Made by a program: the position numbers and the translations under genes. From assembly GCF_018881975.1 (NCBI RefSeq), contig NZ_JACVPJ010000018.1, forward strand, positions 1 to 34,415: a stretch of DNA of 34,415 bases, in the 5' to 3' direction. Positions 8,249 through 16,286 of this stretch are shown here, piece by piece. The DNA is from Polynucleobacter sp. JS-Safj-400b-B2 (lineage in GTDB: Bacteria > Pseudomonadota > Gammaproteobacteria > Burkholderiales > Burkholderiaceae). The notes under the pieces are model-generated. The model saw only the letters and a list, made by a program, of their open reading frames with translations. It searched no databases and was not told the origin of the DNA. How positions within the stretch are numbered: position 1 is the first letter of the stretch; every line of letters begins with the position of its first letter.

Positions 8249-8398
8249 TTATTTACTTTTACTGCGCTCTTGAGATTTTGCTAACTGGTCAGCACTTCTT
8301 TGCTGAAAATCGACCATAGAGTGGTATCCCATTTGATAGCAAGGGCAATGCTTACCCAGGATCCAGCGAGCAAGCTTGATACGAAGTTTTTGGATCAT
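8249..8398 (-). CDS. Small conserved-looking protein (49 aa) with a CPC motif
   Basis: An ATG at 8396-8398 with a good Shine-Dalgarno (AAGGGG, about 6 bases upstream) opens a 49-codon frame ending with TAA at 8249-8251. The product is basic and starts MIQKLRIKLARWILGKHCPC, followed by YQMGYHSMVDFQ and a charged tail. The start resembles a short amphipathic membrane-binding helix. No family is recognised. It fills the gap before the LON-domain gene, which runs the other way. Confidence 0.5.
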   Translation of the reverse strand: MIQKLRIKLARWILGKHCPCYQMGYHSMVDFQQRSADQLAKSQERSKSK

Positions 8399-8527
8399 GT
8401 TTACCCCTTATTAGTGACCCTTAAATGTAAACGGAAATGGCATTTATTGCTGAGCTGAGATCAAAATGGGGGATTTAATGCGGTCTAGCCATCAGCAGAA
8501 ATTATTCAAATCCATTACATTGGATGA

Positions 8528-9169
8528 ATGACTAATTCAGACTCCTCCTCACAAAAAATACCCCTTTTCCCACTGGGAACTGTACTGTTTCCGGATGGCG
8601 TAATTGCCCTCAAGATCTTTGAGGCGCGCTACCTCGATATGATTAAGGCATGCTTGCGAGAAAAAACAGAATTTGGTGTTGTTAGCATCATGAAGGATCA
8701 GAATGCCGTAGAAGATTCACCTCCCGTATTTTCTCGAATCGGAACTCTGGCCCAAATTGAAGATTTTGATCCGGTTCAGCCTGCTTTGTATATGACCAAA
8801 TCCTTTGGAACGCAGCGCTTTAAGCTTCTGAATAGCCAACAAGAATCTAATGGCCTATGGATTGGTGAAGTTGAACTTCTAGCGAATGATCCTGCTACCC
8901 CTATTCCTGAAGAACACCAAAAGATAGTTCAATTATTAAATGAAATTATTTCAGTCATTCAAAGCGAAGATCTTTTAGGCGAATCGCTATTTAAGAAGCC
9001 TTTCAAGATAGATGACTGCGGCTGGGTTTCCAATCGCCTTGCAGAACTCTTACCCATTTCACTCGCTCAAAAGAACCATTTGCTAGCCCAAACTAATCCC
9101 AGAATCAGACTTGATCTGGTTACAGAAATTATCGAAGATGATGGCTTAAGCAATCTCATGCTGCACTAA
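8528..9169 (+). CDS. LON peptidase substrate-binding domain protein
   Basis: A 213-aa protein made only of the N-terminal domain of Lon, without ATPase or protease parts. Landmarks are IPLFPLGTVLFPDGVIALKIFEARYLDMIKACL-type sequence near the start, FGVVSI, and IGTLAQIEDF. Stand-alone LON domains are common in proteobacteria. They are thought to bind proteins, but their function is unproven. It leads a tight plus-strand set: the MpaB-like gene starts 5 bases after its stop and the DUF4149 gene follows. Confidence 0.88.
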   Translation: MTNSDSSSQKIPLFPLGTVLFPDGVIALKIFEARYLDMIKACLREKTEFGVVSIMKDQNAVEDSPPVFSRIGTLAQIEDFDPVQPALYMTKSFGTQRFKLLNSQQESNGLWIGEVELLANDPATPIPEEHQKIVQLLNEIISVIQSEDLLGESLFKKPFKIDDCGWVSNRLAELLPISLAQKNHLLAQTNPRIRLDLVTEIIEDDGLSNLMLH

Positions 9170-9173
9170 ATCC

Positions 9174-10034
9174 ATGCTTGATGAGCTTATTCGCAAAACA
9201 ATTCGCGAAATGGTGGGTGGTAGCGGACCTCCGGTTGCCTTTCTAACGCCACTAGGCGATCGCGGCCTCTTTGGCCCGGAGTCTATTGCCTGGAAAGTAC
9301 ACGCAGACTTTATTTCCATGATGATTGGCGGCATCAGTTCGCTGATCTTGCAAGCCCTGCACCCACAAGCCTTAGCGGGTGTTTGGGATCACTCCAGTTT
9401 TAGAGAAGACCTTAAAGGCAGGCTCGGTAGAACGGCATTCTTCATCGCCGCTACTACTTATGGATCAACCGAGATGGCAGACAACATCATTGATAAGGTG
9501 AACCAGATTCATGCAAAGATTAGTGGCTTTGATGAATTCGGAAAACCATACTCTGCTACAGATCCCCATTTACTAGCTTGGGTTCATCTCACGGAAACAC
9601 ATAGCTTTATGCAGGCTTTCGAAGATTATCGAAAAGAGAAATTAAGCTCAAAAGACAAGGATCAATACTTTGTTGAAATGAAATCTCTTGGCGAAAGAAT
9701 GGGCGCCTATCATTTACCTAGCACCTTCGCCAAAACAGATAGTGCGATTAAAGACTACATTCCCGAACTTTATTTTGGGGAGCGCGCAAAAAGCATCCTT
9801 GAGCTACTAGAAAACTTTCCAAGTAAGCTCGCCGCAAAACCCTTTATCAAACTGATCACTCGTGCCGGCTATCTGAATCTTCCAGATTGGGTCTATCCAT
9901 TTATCAATAGGCCAACACCCAGCCTATTCGAACGCTTAGCAGTGAAAAAGAGTGTCGATTTAATTGCAGTACCGATTCGCGAGGCCCTTAAGGATGGGGT
10001 GGCCGCCCACTCACTCCGTAGAGTTTACGGATGA
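9174..10034 (+). CDS. Oxygenase MpaB family protein (DUF2236)
   Basis: A 286-aa protein of the DUF2236/MpaB family. Conserved features include the N-terminal GPESIAWKVHAD, LILQALHPQALAGVWDHS, RLGRTAFFIAATTYGS and LLAWVHLTETHSFM. These carry the histidines that bind a b-type haem in the related latex-clearing protein Lcp and in MpaB. The substrate here is unknown. It is translated right after the LON-domain gene and 18 bases before a DUF4149 membrane protein, suggesting an operon. Confidence 0.85.
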   Translation: MLDELIRKTIREMVGGSGPPVAFLTPLGDRGLFGPESIAWKVHADFISMMIGGISSLILQALHPQALAGVWDHSSFREDLKGRLGRTAFFIAATTYGSTEMADNIIDKVNQIHAKISGFDEFGKPYSATDPHLLAWVHLTETHSFMQAFEDYRKEKLSSKDKDQYFVEMKSLGERMGAYHLPSTFAKTDSAIKDYIPELYFGERAKSILELLENFPSKLAAKPFIKLITRAGYLNLPDWVYPFINRPTPSLFERLAVKKSVDLIAVPIREALKDGVAAHSLRRVYG

Positions 10035-10052
10035 TTTATTTGGAAAGACGTC

Positions 10053-10430
10053 ATGATTACTAGTTATCTTCTATCGGGCATGGTTGGCATCATGCTTTTC
10101 TTTACCGTGGTCGTAGCTCCAACTGTTTTTAAGGTGCTTCCTGTCGAATGGTCCAGTAAATATGTTCGGAACTTTTTTCCAAAGTACTATGCCTGCCTAG
10201 GTTTAATTACTACCATCTGTATTTTTACAGCGCCCGATAAGGTCGGTAAGAGCTTACTAGCGATCTGCGCATTACTCTTTGCCTTTACCTTGTTCTACTT
10301 GACTGGGAAAATTAATGAGGCAAAAGATCAAGGCCAAAGTCGTCGTTTTCATCTGCTGCACGGAGCAAGCGTTGTCATCAATTTATTTCAGTTGATTACC
10401 TTTATCTACCTTTTGGTCAAACTGTCATAA
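10053..10430 (+). CDS. DUF4149 domain-containing membrane protein
   Basis: A 125-aa integral membrane protein with four predicted helices. The first (LLSGMVGIMLFFTVVVAPTVF) carries the family-typical FFTVVVAPTVFKVLP. The last is near VVINLFQLITFIYLLV. DUF4149 proteins are widespread in beta-proteobacteria and have no known function. It is the last gene of the LON-MpaB set and ends 12 bases before the end of a small cysteine-rich gene on the opposite strand. Confidence 0.8.
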   Translation: MITSYLLSGMVGIMLFFTVVVAPTVFKVLPVEWSSKYVRNFFPKYYACLGLITTICIFTAPDKVGKSLLAICALLFAFTLFYLTGKINEAKDQGQSRRFHLLHGASVVINLFQLITFIYLLVKLS

Positions 10431-10442
10431 ATAGATGGGTGG

Positions 10443-10622
10443 CTAAGAGCCAGGTTTAATCTTGCTTGGATCTAACTCCTCAACCTTATTCTGCTTGATG
10501 GGCAAATTCAAACTAGGGGCAGCCATTTTTTCGCCATCCCAAACTTGCCCACACCAACACTCACCTGCATCATTAATAATGCACACACCTGAGCCGCAGC
10601 AACGTTTGTCTGGGGTCTTCAT
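10443..10622 (-). CDS. Small cysteine-rich protein (59 aa)
   Basis: A 59-codon minus-strand frame from ATG at 10620-10622 to TAG at 10443-10445. Five cysteines cluster in the first 24 residues: RCCGSGVC then ECWCGQ. The rest is polar, ending NKVEELDPSKIKPGS. The spacing CC-x4-C-x7-C-x-C suggests a metal or Fe-S binding site, but no family is recognised. It lies between the DUF4149 gene and the divergently transcribed AlkB-like gene, whose start is 80 bases away. Confidence 0.6.
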   Translation of the reverse strand: MKTPDKRCCGSGVCIINDAGECWCGQVWDGEKMAAPSLNLPIKQNKVEELDPSKIKPGS

Positions 10623-10702
10623 AAATTAGCCTAATCAAGAAATTGAAATTAAGACTATTCTAGGGTTTTTATGAAACTAGCGCTTGATCTTGCAACTAAA
10701 AA

Positions 10703-11332
10703 ATGATGCAAAGCCATTTATTTGAAACCTCCCACGGCGACTTTGCTGTGAATATGTTGCCAAAGGATGGGGGCGCTCACTACTACCCCAAGGTGTTTAC
10801 TGAACAAGACTCTACAAAATTATTGGGCCAGCTTCAAGCCTCCCTGAAATGGGAGCAAGAAAAACTCATGATGTTTGGAAGATTAGTCACTACTCGTCGT
10901 AAAGTGGCATGGGTTGGGGATCCTCAATGTAGTTATACCTATTCCGGGGTACAGAAGATTCCGCAGGCATGGACATCTGAACTCATCCTGATTAAAGAGC
11001 AACTAGAAGAAATATCACAAGCTGAGTTTAATTCTTGTTTACTCAATCTCTACCACGACGGAAGTGATGGTATGGGTTGGCATAGCGATAATGAAAAAGA
11101 GCTTGACCCCTTATCGCCCATTGCATCCTTCAGTCTTGGCGCGCAGCGCAAGTTCGCCTTTCGCCATAAAAAAGATAAAGAGACCGTATCTCTTTTTTTA
11201 GAGAGTGGTAGCGCCCTGATCATGCGTGCGCCCACTCAAGAATATTGGCAGCATGCTTTGCTGAAAACCAAAACTGTGTCGGATATTCGTATGAATTTAA
11301 CGTTTAGAAAAATCAATACTCATGCTAAATGA
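10703..11332 (+). CDS. alkB: AlkB-like 2OG-Fe(II) dioxygenase
   Basis: A 209-aa protein with the full active site of AlkB-type repair dioxygenases: H127-S-D129 (GWHSDNE), distal H184 (YWQHALLKT) and the 2-oxoglutarate-binding RMNLTFR (R196, R202). The nucleotide-flipping region near RRKVAWVGDP resembles the shorter ALKBH2/3-like bacterial group more than E. coli AlkB. It oxidatively removes methyl groups from 1-methyladenine and 3-methylcytosine in DNA or RNA. It overlaps the next gene by 11 bases, so the two are co-translated. No Ada-type regulator is nearby. Confidence 0.88.
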   Translation: MMQSHLFETSHGDFAVNMLPKDGGAHYYPKVFTEQDSTKLLGQLQASLKWEQEKLMMFGRLVTTRRKVAWVGDPQCSYTYSGVQKIPQAWTSELILIKEQLEEISQAEFNSCLLNLYHDGSDGMGWHSDNEKELDPLSPIASFSLGAQRKFAFRHKKDKETVSLFLESGSALIMRAPTQEYWQHALLKTKTVSDIRMNLTFRKINTHAK

Positions 11333-12347
11333 AGCCAAAATAAATGAGACCAAACCAAAAGTCACTGTAGCCATCATTGGCGCAGGGATAGCAGGGCTGA
11401 GTTGCGCCTCCAGCTTGCAAGCTCTTGGCTTTGAAGTTCAGATATATGAAAAGAGTCGCGGGCCAAGCGATCGGATGAGTACTCGTCATGGTGAAGGCTG
11501 GACTGCCGATCATGGGGCTCAATATTTCACAGCAAGAGATCGAGCGTTTATTGAAGAACTCAATACATGGATTAAGGCAGGTGTAGCAGCGGCTTGGCAT
11601 CCCAATCTTAGTGTATATGAAAGCGGTCAATGGCAAGAGAGCAACTCAAAAGAGAAGCGCTATGTAGGCGTACCTGCCATGAATTCTCCTGGTCAATATT
11701 TAGCCAAAAACTTATCGATTGAGTGCAATCAGACCATTGATAAGATTTACCGGAATGACGGGAAATGGCATCTCCATAGCTTAGAGAATGGTGATATTAC
11801 TCAATCATTCGATTACTTAGTATTAGCAATTCCTGCACCCCAGAGCTACGCTCTTACCAAATTAGTGGATCACTCTATGGAGGCATTTTGTTCTAGCGTA
11901 GATATGCAAGGCTGTTGGACAGTGATGGCACGATTCTTAGAAATGGCTGATATGCCTTTTGATGCTGCCTTCATTAATAATGAAATCATTAGCTGGATCT
12001 CTCGAAATAATTCTAAGCCTGGACGCACAGGTCAAGAAACCTGGACAATACATGCCACTCCACAATGGAGCCAACAATGTATCGAGCTGGAAAAAGAGGA
12101 GGCTGGCAAGTTGATTCTAGATTCCGCAAAACAGCTTGGACTCAATTGTCAGAATGCTGAAATCGCCATCCATCGCTGGCGTTACGCAAGTGGGGCAACC
12201 AATACAGAAGCGGGCTTTATTCTGAATGAAGATAACAAACTTAGCCTGTGCGGAGATTGGCTCAATGGTGGCAGAGTTGAGGGAGCATGGTTAAGTGGTC
12301 ATAAATTAGCAAGTGCAATTCATATTTCAGCAGCATTAAACCCATAA
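11322..12347 (+). CDS. FAD-dependent amine-oxidase/renalase-like oxidoreductase
   Basis: A 341-aa flavoprotein. VAIIGAGIAGLSCASSL near residue 17 is the dinucleotide-binding loop, followed by the acidic ribose-binding VQIYEKSRGPSDRMSTR and DHGAQYFTARD. The C-terminal FAD contact region is LSLCGDWLNGGRVEGAWLSG. The DHGAQYFT signature is shared with bacterial renalase-like proteins that oxidise isomeric dihydronicotinamides, but the substrate cannot be set from sequence. It overlaps AlkB by 11 bases and precedes folB by 10 bases. Confidence 0.82.
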   Translation: MLNEAKINETKPKVTVAIIGAGIAGLSCASSLQALGFEVQIYEKSRGPSDRMSTRHGEGWTADHGAQYFTARDRAFIEELNTWIKAGVAAAWHPNLSVYESGQWQESNSKEKRYVGVPAMNSPGQYLAKNLSIECNQTIDKIYRNDGKWHLHSLENGDITQSFDYLVLAIPAPQSYALTKLVDHSMEAFCSSVDMQGCWTVMARFLEMADMPFDAAFINNEIISWISRNNSKPGRTGQETWTIHATPQWSQQCIELEKEEAGKLILDSAKQLGLNCQNAEIAIHRWRYASGATNTEAGFILNEDNKLSLCGDWLNGGRVEGAWLSGHKLASAIHISAALNP

Positions 12348-12357
12348 GGCTTAGATT

Positions 12358-12744
12358 ATGTCGCGCAAAGCAACAATCGAATTACGAGATCTCAAACTAC
12401 AAACTCAGATCGGGACCTATAAGGCTGGTGACATCATCCCTGATAGTCATTTACTAGATCTCACCCTTTGGATTGACTCGCATCTCGTACTGATTGCCGA
12501 GGACAACATGAGCAAGGTCTTTGATTACGACCCTCTTGTCCTCGAGATTTCTAGGCTAGCTGGTGAATGTCATTATGAAACTCAGGAAAGATTGATGAGC
12601 AGGATCGTTGAAGCTTGTGCCAATTACCCTGAAGTTCAATCGCTAGAAATCAGTCTTAGAAAATCACCCGTTAACAATCACTCTGGTTCACTTGGCGTTA
12701 GCTTAAGTCTTGACCAGGAAGCCTTAACAACATTAAGAAGCTAG
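12358..12744 (+). CDS. folB: Dihydroneopterin aldolase-like protein (FolB family)
   Basis: A 128-aa protein with the FolB fold: IELRDLKLQTQIGTYKAGD at the start, FDYDPLVLEISRLA with the active-site tyrosine, ETQERLMSRIVEAC with the conserved glutamate, and LEISLRKSPVNNHSG with the catalytic lysine. FolB converts 7,8-dihydroneopterin to 6-hydroxymethyl-dihydropterin in folate synthesis. The early substrate-binding segment is unusual, since the usual E after the GV/GIY motif is not obvious. Activity on another pterin is therefore possible. It is the third gene of the alkB-FAD-folB set. Confidence 0.82.
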   Translation: MSRKATIELRDLKLQTQIGTYKAGDIIPDSHLLDLTLWIDSHLVLIAEDNMSKVFDYDPLVLEISRLAGECHYETQERLMSRIVEACANYPEVQSLEISLRKSPVNNHSGSLGVSLSLDQEALTTLRS

Positions 12745-12781
12745 ACCTTATTCAGCACAACAAATCAGCGAGACATTTGCC

Positions 12782-13369
12782 ATGAATTTCATCAATATCT
12801 TGATTTCTACATTAGCGAGCATTGCGTTTGGTCTTTTTCCTCTGTTAGCACACGCTAATTTAGCGAGTGACTTAAATGATGGGCAGCATGTGCTTCTTAT
12901 ACGCCATGCAGATGCCCCTGGCTACGGTGATCCTAAAGGCTACCAACTAGATAAATGTACCACCCAAAGAAATCTAGGGGACTATGGGAAAAAGCAGGCT
13001 GCACTCATAGGGGAGTGGCTAAAAAATCAAGGGATTACTTCCGCAAACCTTATTAGCAGCCCTTGGTGTCGTTGTATAGATACCGCCAAGCTGATGAATA
13101 TAGGTTCTGCGCAGATCTCTCCAGCCCTAGGCTCATTCTTCGATGACATGAGTCTTGAAAAACAGCAAACAAAAGAGTTGGAGAAACTCATTCAGTTAAA
13201 TCTCAATGGGAATAACAATAGCAAGGACAAGGTACCACTGATTTTAGTAACCCATCACGTCAACATACAAGCCTACGCAGGGAAAGTAGTCAACGTAGGG
13301 GATATGGTTTTGGTAAAGGTTAATAAGAACGGACAACACTTATCTCACCAGATTTACCCCAGCCCCTAA
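12782..13369 (+). CDS. Secreted histidine phosphatase family protein
   Basis: A 195-aa protein with an N-terminal signal peptide (hydrophobic LISTLASIAFGLFPLLAHA, cleavage likely after HA-N). The phosphohistidine motif is LLIRHADAPGYGD, and the second catalytic histidine lies in LILVTHHVNIQAYAG. SSPWCRCIDTA carries a conserved arginine region. Such periplasmic histidine phosphatases hydrolyse phosphomonoesters, with unknown substrate here. It lies 37 bases after folB and meets the bicupin gene tail-to-tail 2 bases later. Confidence 0.85.
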   Translation: MNFINILISTLASIAFGLFPLLAHANLASDLNDGQHVLLIRHADAPGYGDPKGYQLDKCTTQRNLGDYGKKQAALIGEWLKNQGITSANLISSPWCRCIDTAKLMNIGSAQISPALGSFFDDMSLEKQQTKELEKLIQLNLNGNNNSKDKVPLILVTHHVNIQAYAGKVVNVGDMVLVKVNKNGQHLSHQIYPSP

Positions 13370-13371
13370 AC

Positions 13372-14097
13372 CTAGTACGGGGCTCGCTTAGAACCGTTGC
13401 TATCACCGCCCTCTTGGAGATGTCCAGTTTTCACAAAGATCGTGCAGCCCTCTTTACTAAAGGGTTGATGCAAACTCATATGAGGGCTTCTGATCCAAGA
13501 ACCAGCAGGATAGCGCCCATGCTCATCTTCAAATACTCCATCCACCACAAAGATTTCTTCGCCGCCGTAATGCTTATGCGGATTGAAATACGTTTGAGGC
13601 GCCCAACGAACTAAGGTTGAGCCACTGCCCTGCTGCATGAGTGGCATCACATGAAGACCCGGAACCATACCTTGGTACCAAGGAGCAGTTTTGGTATCGA
13701 TGACCTCTCGCACCACCTGATCTGAGCCAAGATGACGCAACTTCACAAAAAGAGTACAACCGGATTTACTAAACGGAGCATGGGAAGATCCGGGGGGATT
13801 CATCAAATAGGTGCCAGCAGGATAGTCGCCAGTCTCATCGCTAAATACCCCCTCTAAAACCAAGATCTCTTCACCGAATTCATGGGTGTGGGTTTTAAAT
13901 TGTGTTCCGGGCTGATAGCGCACGATAGAAGTCGCCTTTGCCACCTCATCACCGATACGATCAAGCATGCGTCGCTCAACCCCTGGCTCGGGACTGGGGA
14001 CCCAAGGTAAGTCATGGTGGTTTATGACAATTCTCTTGCTGTAATCGGCGTTGATATTCACTTGGACTATTTCATATATGCAAACAACCCTAAGCAT
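13372..14097 (-). CDS. Bicupin (ChrR-like cupin) protein
   Basis: A 241-aa protein with two tandem cupin domains. The first has FKTHTHEFGEEILVLEGVF and YPAGTYLMNPPGSSHAPFS. The second has FNPHKHYGGEEIFVVDGVF and YPAGSWIRSPHMSLHQPFS. The histidines and glutamates of both metal sites are present. The pattern resembles the C-terminal cupin of the anti-sigma factor ChrR, but the zinc-binding N-terminal anti-sigma domain is missing, so it is more likely a small enzyme or sensor. The true start is unclear: the GTG giving VNINADYSK (residue 13) is as plausible as the first ATG. Confidence 0.8.
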   Translation of the reverse strand: MLRVVCIYEIVQVNINADYSKRIVINHHDLPWVPSPEPGVERRMLDRIGDEVAKATSIVRYQPGTQFKTHTHEFGEEILVLEGVFSDETGDYPAGTYLMNPPGSSHAPFSKSGCTLFVKLRHLGSDQVVREVIDTKTAPWYQGMVPGLHVMPLMQQGSGSTLVRWAPQTYFNPHKHYGGEEIFVVDGVFEDEHGRYPAGSWIRSPHMSLHQPFSKEGCTIFVKTGHLQEGGDSNGSKRAPY

Positions 14098-14211
14098 AGC
14101 AAGCTAATGGGATGGGCGCTTAAAAGACAAAGGTGCATGCACACCCTTTTATGCGAACTGCGCTAAAGTCTCTTAACTACACTGAACTTACTTAAGGCTT
14201 TAAAAGGCACT

Positions 14212-14907
14212 ATGAGCTTACTTCCGAATCCATTTAGCGCCCTCGTCATCGGAGCATCGGGGACTATTGGCTCTCATTTTGTAAAACTTCTGGAGAGCAA
14301 TCCATCTTGCTCCAAAGTCATTGGCATTCATCGTCATTCCCCCAATGCAATTGACTACCATCATCCCGAGACTATTGAAGATTCTGCAAATAGTCTGGCT
14401 GAATTAGGGCCATTTCAATTGATCATTAACACCATTGGGGCATTGCATTCAGAACAATGGATGCCCGAAAAGAAATTGGATGATTTAAATCCGACCCAAT
14501 TAACTGAAATGTTCAACACCAATACCATTGGTCCTGCATTAACCATTAAGTACTTCTCTAAACTCTTGGATCCAAAGCACGGCGTCATGGCAACACTATC
14601 TGCCAAGGTAGGCAGCATTGAGGACAATCGACTGGGCGGTTGGTATAGCTATAGAGCCTCTAAAGCTGCACTCAATATGATCATCAAAACAGCATCGATT
14701 GAGTTCGCGAGAACAAAACCGAATATTGCTTTGATAGCCCTTCATCCAGGTACCGTGAACTCTGGGTTATCACAACCTTTTCGCGGGCAGCAAATCGGCA
14801 GGGATCCTCTAGAGGCAGTAAATGACATGTTTAATGTTCTTGCCAAGGTAGGCAAAGAAGATTCAGGCAGCTTTCTGACTTACTCCGGTGAAAAGCTACC
14901 CTGGTAG
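14212..14907 (+). CDS. Short-chain dehydrogenase/reductase family protein
   Basis: A 231-aa Rossmann protein with the nucleotide-binding ALVIGASGTIGSHFV and the catalytic YSYRASK (Tyr-x3-Lys), preceded by the serine region MATLSAKVGS. The LHPGTVNSGLSQPF segment matches the CsgA-like/sniffer subgroup of SDRs, which act on carbonyl substrates with NAD(P)H. Its substrate is unknown. A good ribosome site (AAAGG, 6 bases upstream) supports the ATG. It stands alone between the bicupin and the DUF427 gene. Confidence 0.85.
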   Translation: MSLLPNPFSALVIGASGTIGSHFVKLLESNPSCSKVIGIHRHSPNAIDYHHPETIEDSANSLAELGPFQLIINTIGALHSEQWMPEKKLDDLNPTQLTEMFNTNTIGPALTIKYFSKLLDPKHGVMATLSAKVGSIEDNRLGGWYSYRASKAALNMIIKTASIEFARTKPNIALIALHPGTVNSGLSQPFRGQQIGRDPLEAVNDMFNVLAKVGKEDSGSFLTYSGEKLPW

Positions 14908-14961
14908 CAATTAAAGTCTGCCTTCATTCATATTACTGCAACATCTATAGGAAACTGTAAG

Positions 14962-15243
14962 TTACTCAGTAACTTGAACGCCCTTCCAAAAAGCGATATA
15001 TCCAGCGATATTATTTGCAGCTGATTTAGGCTCAGGGTAGTACCATGCGGCATCCTTGTTTGATTGGCCATTGACTTCTACATCATAGTAGCTCGCAGTA
15101 CCTTTCCAAGAGCACACAGTATTTTTTTCTGACTTCTTAAAAAACTGCATATTCAAGCTAGTAGATGGAAAGTAATGATTACCCTCCACGACAATAGTTG
15201 CGTTTGAATCAGCCAAAACTTCGTTATTCCAAATAGCTTTCAT
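14962..15243 (-). CDS. DUF427 domain-containing protein
   Basis: A 93-aa protein starting MKAIWNNEVLADS. A strong ribosome site (AAGGAG, 5 bases upstream) favours this ATG over one 11 codons earlier. It has the DUF427 core: VVEGNHYFPSTSLN, TVCSWKGTASYYDV, DAAWYYPEPKSAA and YIAFWKGVQV. DUF427 is a compact beta-fold of unknown function, found widely beside redox and sugar genes. It is transcribed away from the ergothioneine operon, sharing the intergenic region 15244-15338. Confidence 0.85.
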   Translation of the reverse strand: MKAIWNNEVLADSNATIVVEGNHYFPSTSLNMQFFKKSEKNTVCSWKGTASYYDVEVNGQSNKDAAWYYPEPKSAANNIAGYIAFWKGVQVTE

Positions 15244-15338
15244 ACCGTCTCCTTGTAAGGATTTAGCATAAAGCAAATATTGACTTTATGCTGTATAAAG
15301 ATTGACGTCTTTAATGTTTATCCGTCATCAAAAAATTC

Positions 15339-16286
15339 ATGCAAATACCTACTACTCCAGCAGATACCGCCTCAATTGATCATGACTTTATTTCTGAGAT
15401 CGAGTTGGGTTTGCTGGCAGAGAATGCCTCTATTTCTCCAAAGTTTTTATACGACCCCTTAGGATCACATCTCTTTACTGCTATTACCTTATTACCGGAG
15501 TACTACCCAACCAATACTGAAAAAAATATTTTTACTCAATATCAAGATCAAATTTCACAAGCAGTCGGTATTGGTGGCACCCTAATCGATTTAGGTGCTG
15601 GGAATTGCCAAAAAGCAGAGTCATTTTTTGAATCTCTTAAGCCCTCGAACTATCTAGCGATTGATTTTTCAGTTAAGTATTTGGAAGATGCTTTAAATAA
15701 ACTTGCAGGAAAATATCCGCATATTTTGATGCAATGCATTGGTATGGATTTTTCAAAGAAACTCATCATTCCCGACTCCATCAGCAAGACCAAGCGAACA
15801 TTCTTTTATCCAGGCTCTAGCCTTGGAAATTTCCTGCAATCAGAAGCACTGGAGTTGCTTAGCCAGATTAAGAATCAAGCTAATGATGGCGGCTTGTTAA
15901 TTGGTGTTGATTTGATGAAAGAGGATTCTGTACTGATAGCAGCATACGATGACCCCCTAAAGGTAACTGCCGCTTTCAATCTGAATATTCTCAGATCGAT
16001 CAACTCGCATCTGGGCTCTGATTTCAGAGTGGAACAATTCAGGCATCAGGTCAAAGTGAATCATGCGGATAATAGGGTTGAACTATATTTAGAGGCGCTT
16101 GAGAATGTGACAGTCTCATGGCAAGGAAAATCAAGGACATTCAAAAAAGGTGAATTGATTCACACAGAGAATTCACACAAGTACACGATTGAATCTATCA
16201 AGCAATTACTGATGAGTGCGGGTTTTGAAACAACTCAAATCTGGGCTGATCCCAAAAACTATTTCGCAGTGATATATGCAAAATAA
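15339..16286 (+). CDS. egtD: L-histidine N-alpha-methyltransferase EgtD
   Basis: A 315-aa methyltransferase (family length about 320). It starts with the EgtD-type EIELGLLAENASISPKFLYDPLGSHLFTAI-like region (F/YDxxGS) and TLLPEYYPTNTE, then the SAM-binding TLIDLGAGNCQKA and FYPGSSLGNF. EgtD adds three methyl groups to histidine, giving hercynine, the first step of ergothioneine synthesis. The 3' end overlaps egtB by 11 bases. No clear Shine-Dalgarno precedes the ATG. Confidence 0.93.
   Translation: MQIPTTPADTASIDHDFISEIELGLLAENASISPKFLYDPLGSHLFTAITLLPEYYPTNTEKNIFTQYQDQISQAVGIGGTLIDLGAGNCQKAESFFESLKPSNYLAIDFSVKYLEDALNKLAGKYPHILMQCIGMDFSKKLIIPDSISKTKRTFFYPGSSLGNFLQSEALELLSQIKNQANDGGLLIGVDLMKEDSVLIAAYDDPLKVTAAFNLNILRSINSHLGSDFRVEQFRHQVKVNHADNRVELYLEALENVTVSWQGKSRTFKKGELIHTENSHKYTIESIKQLLMSAGFETTQIWADPKNYFAVIYAK

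Noticed and set aside
13361..13384. AGCCCC/GGGGCT hairpin across two converging stop codons
   Set aside because: The stem is only six bases with no T-run on either strand, so it is not a convincing terminator.
13372..14097. ChrR anti-sigma factor
   Set aside because: Only cupin domains are present; the zinc-binding N-terminal anti-sigma domain and a neighbouring sigma factor are missing.
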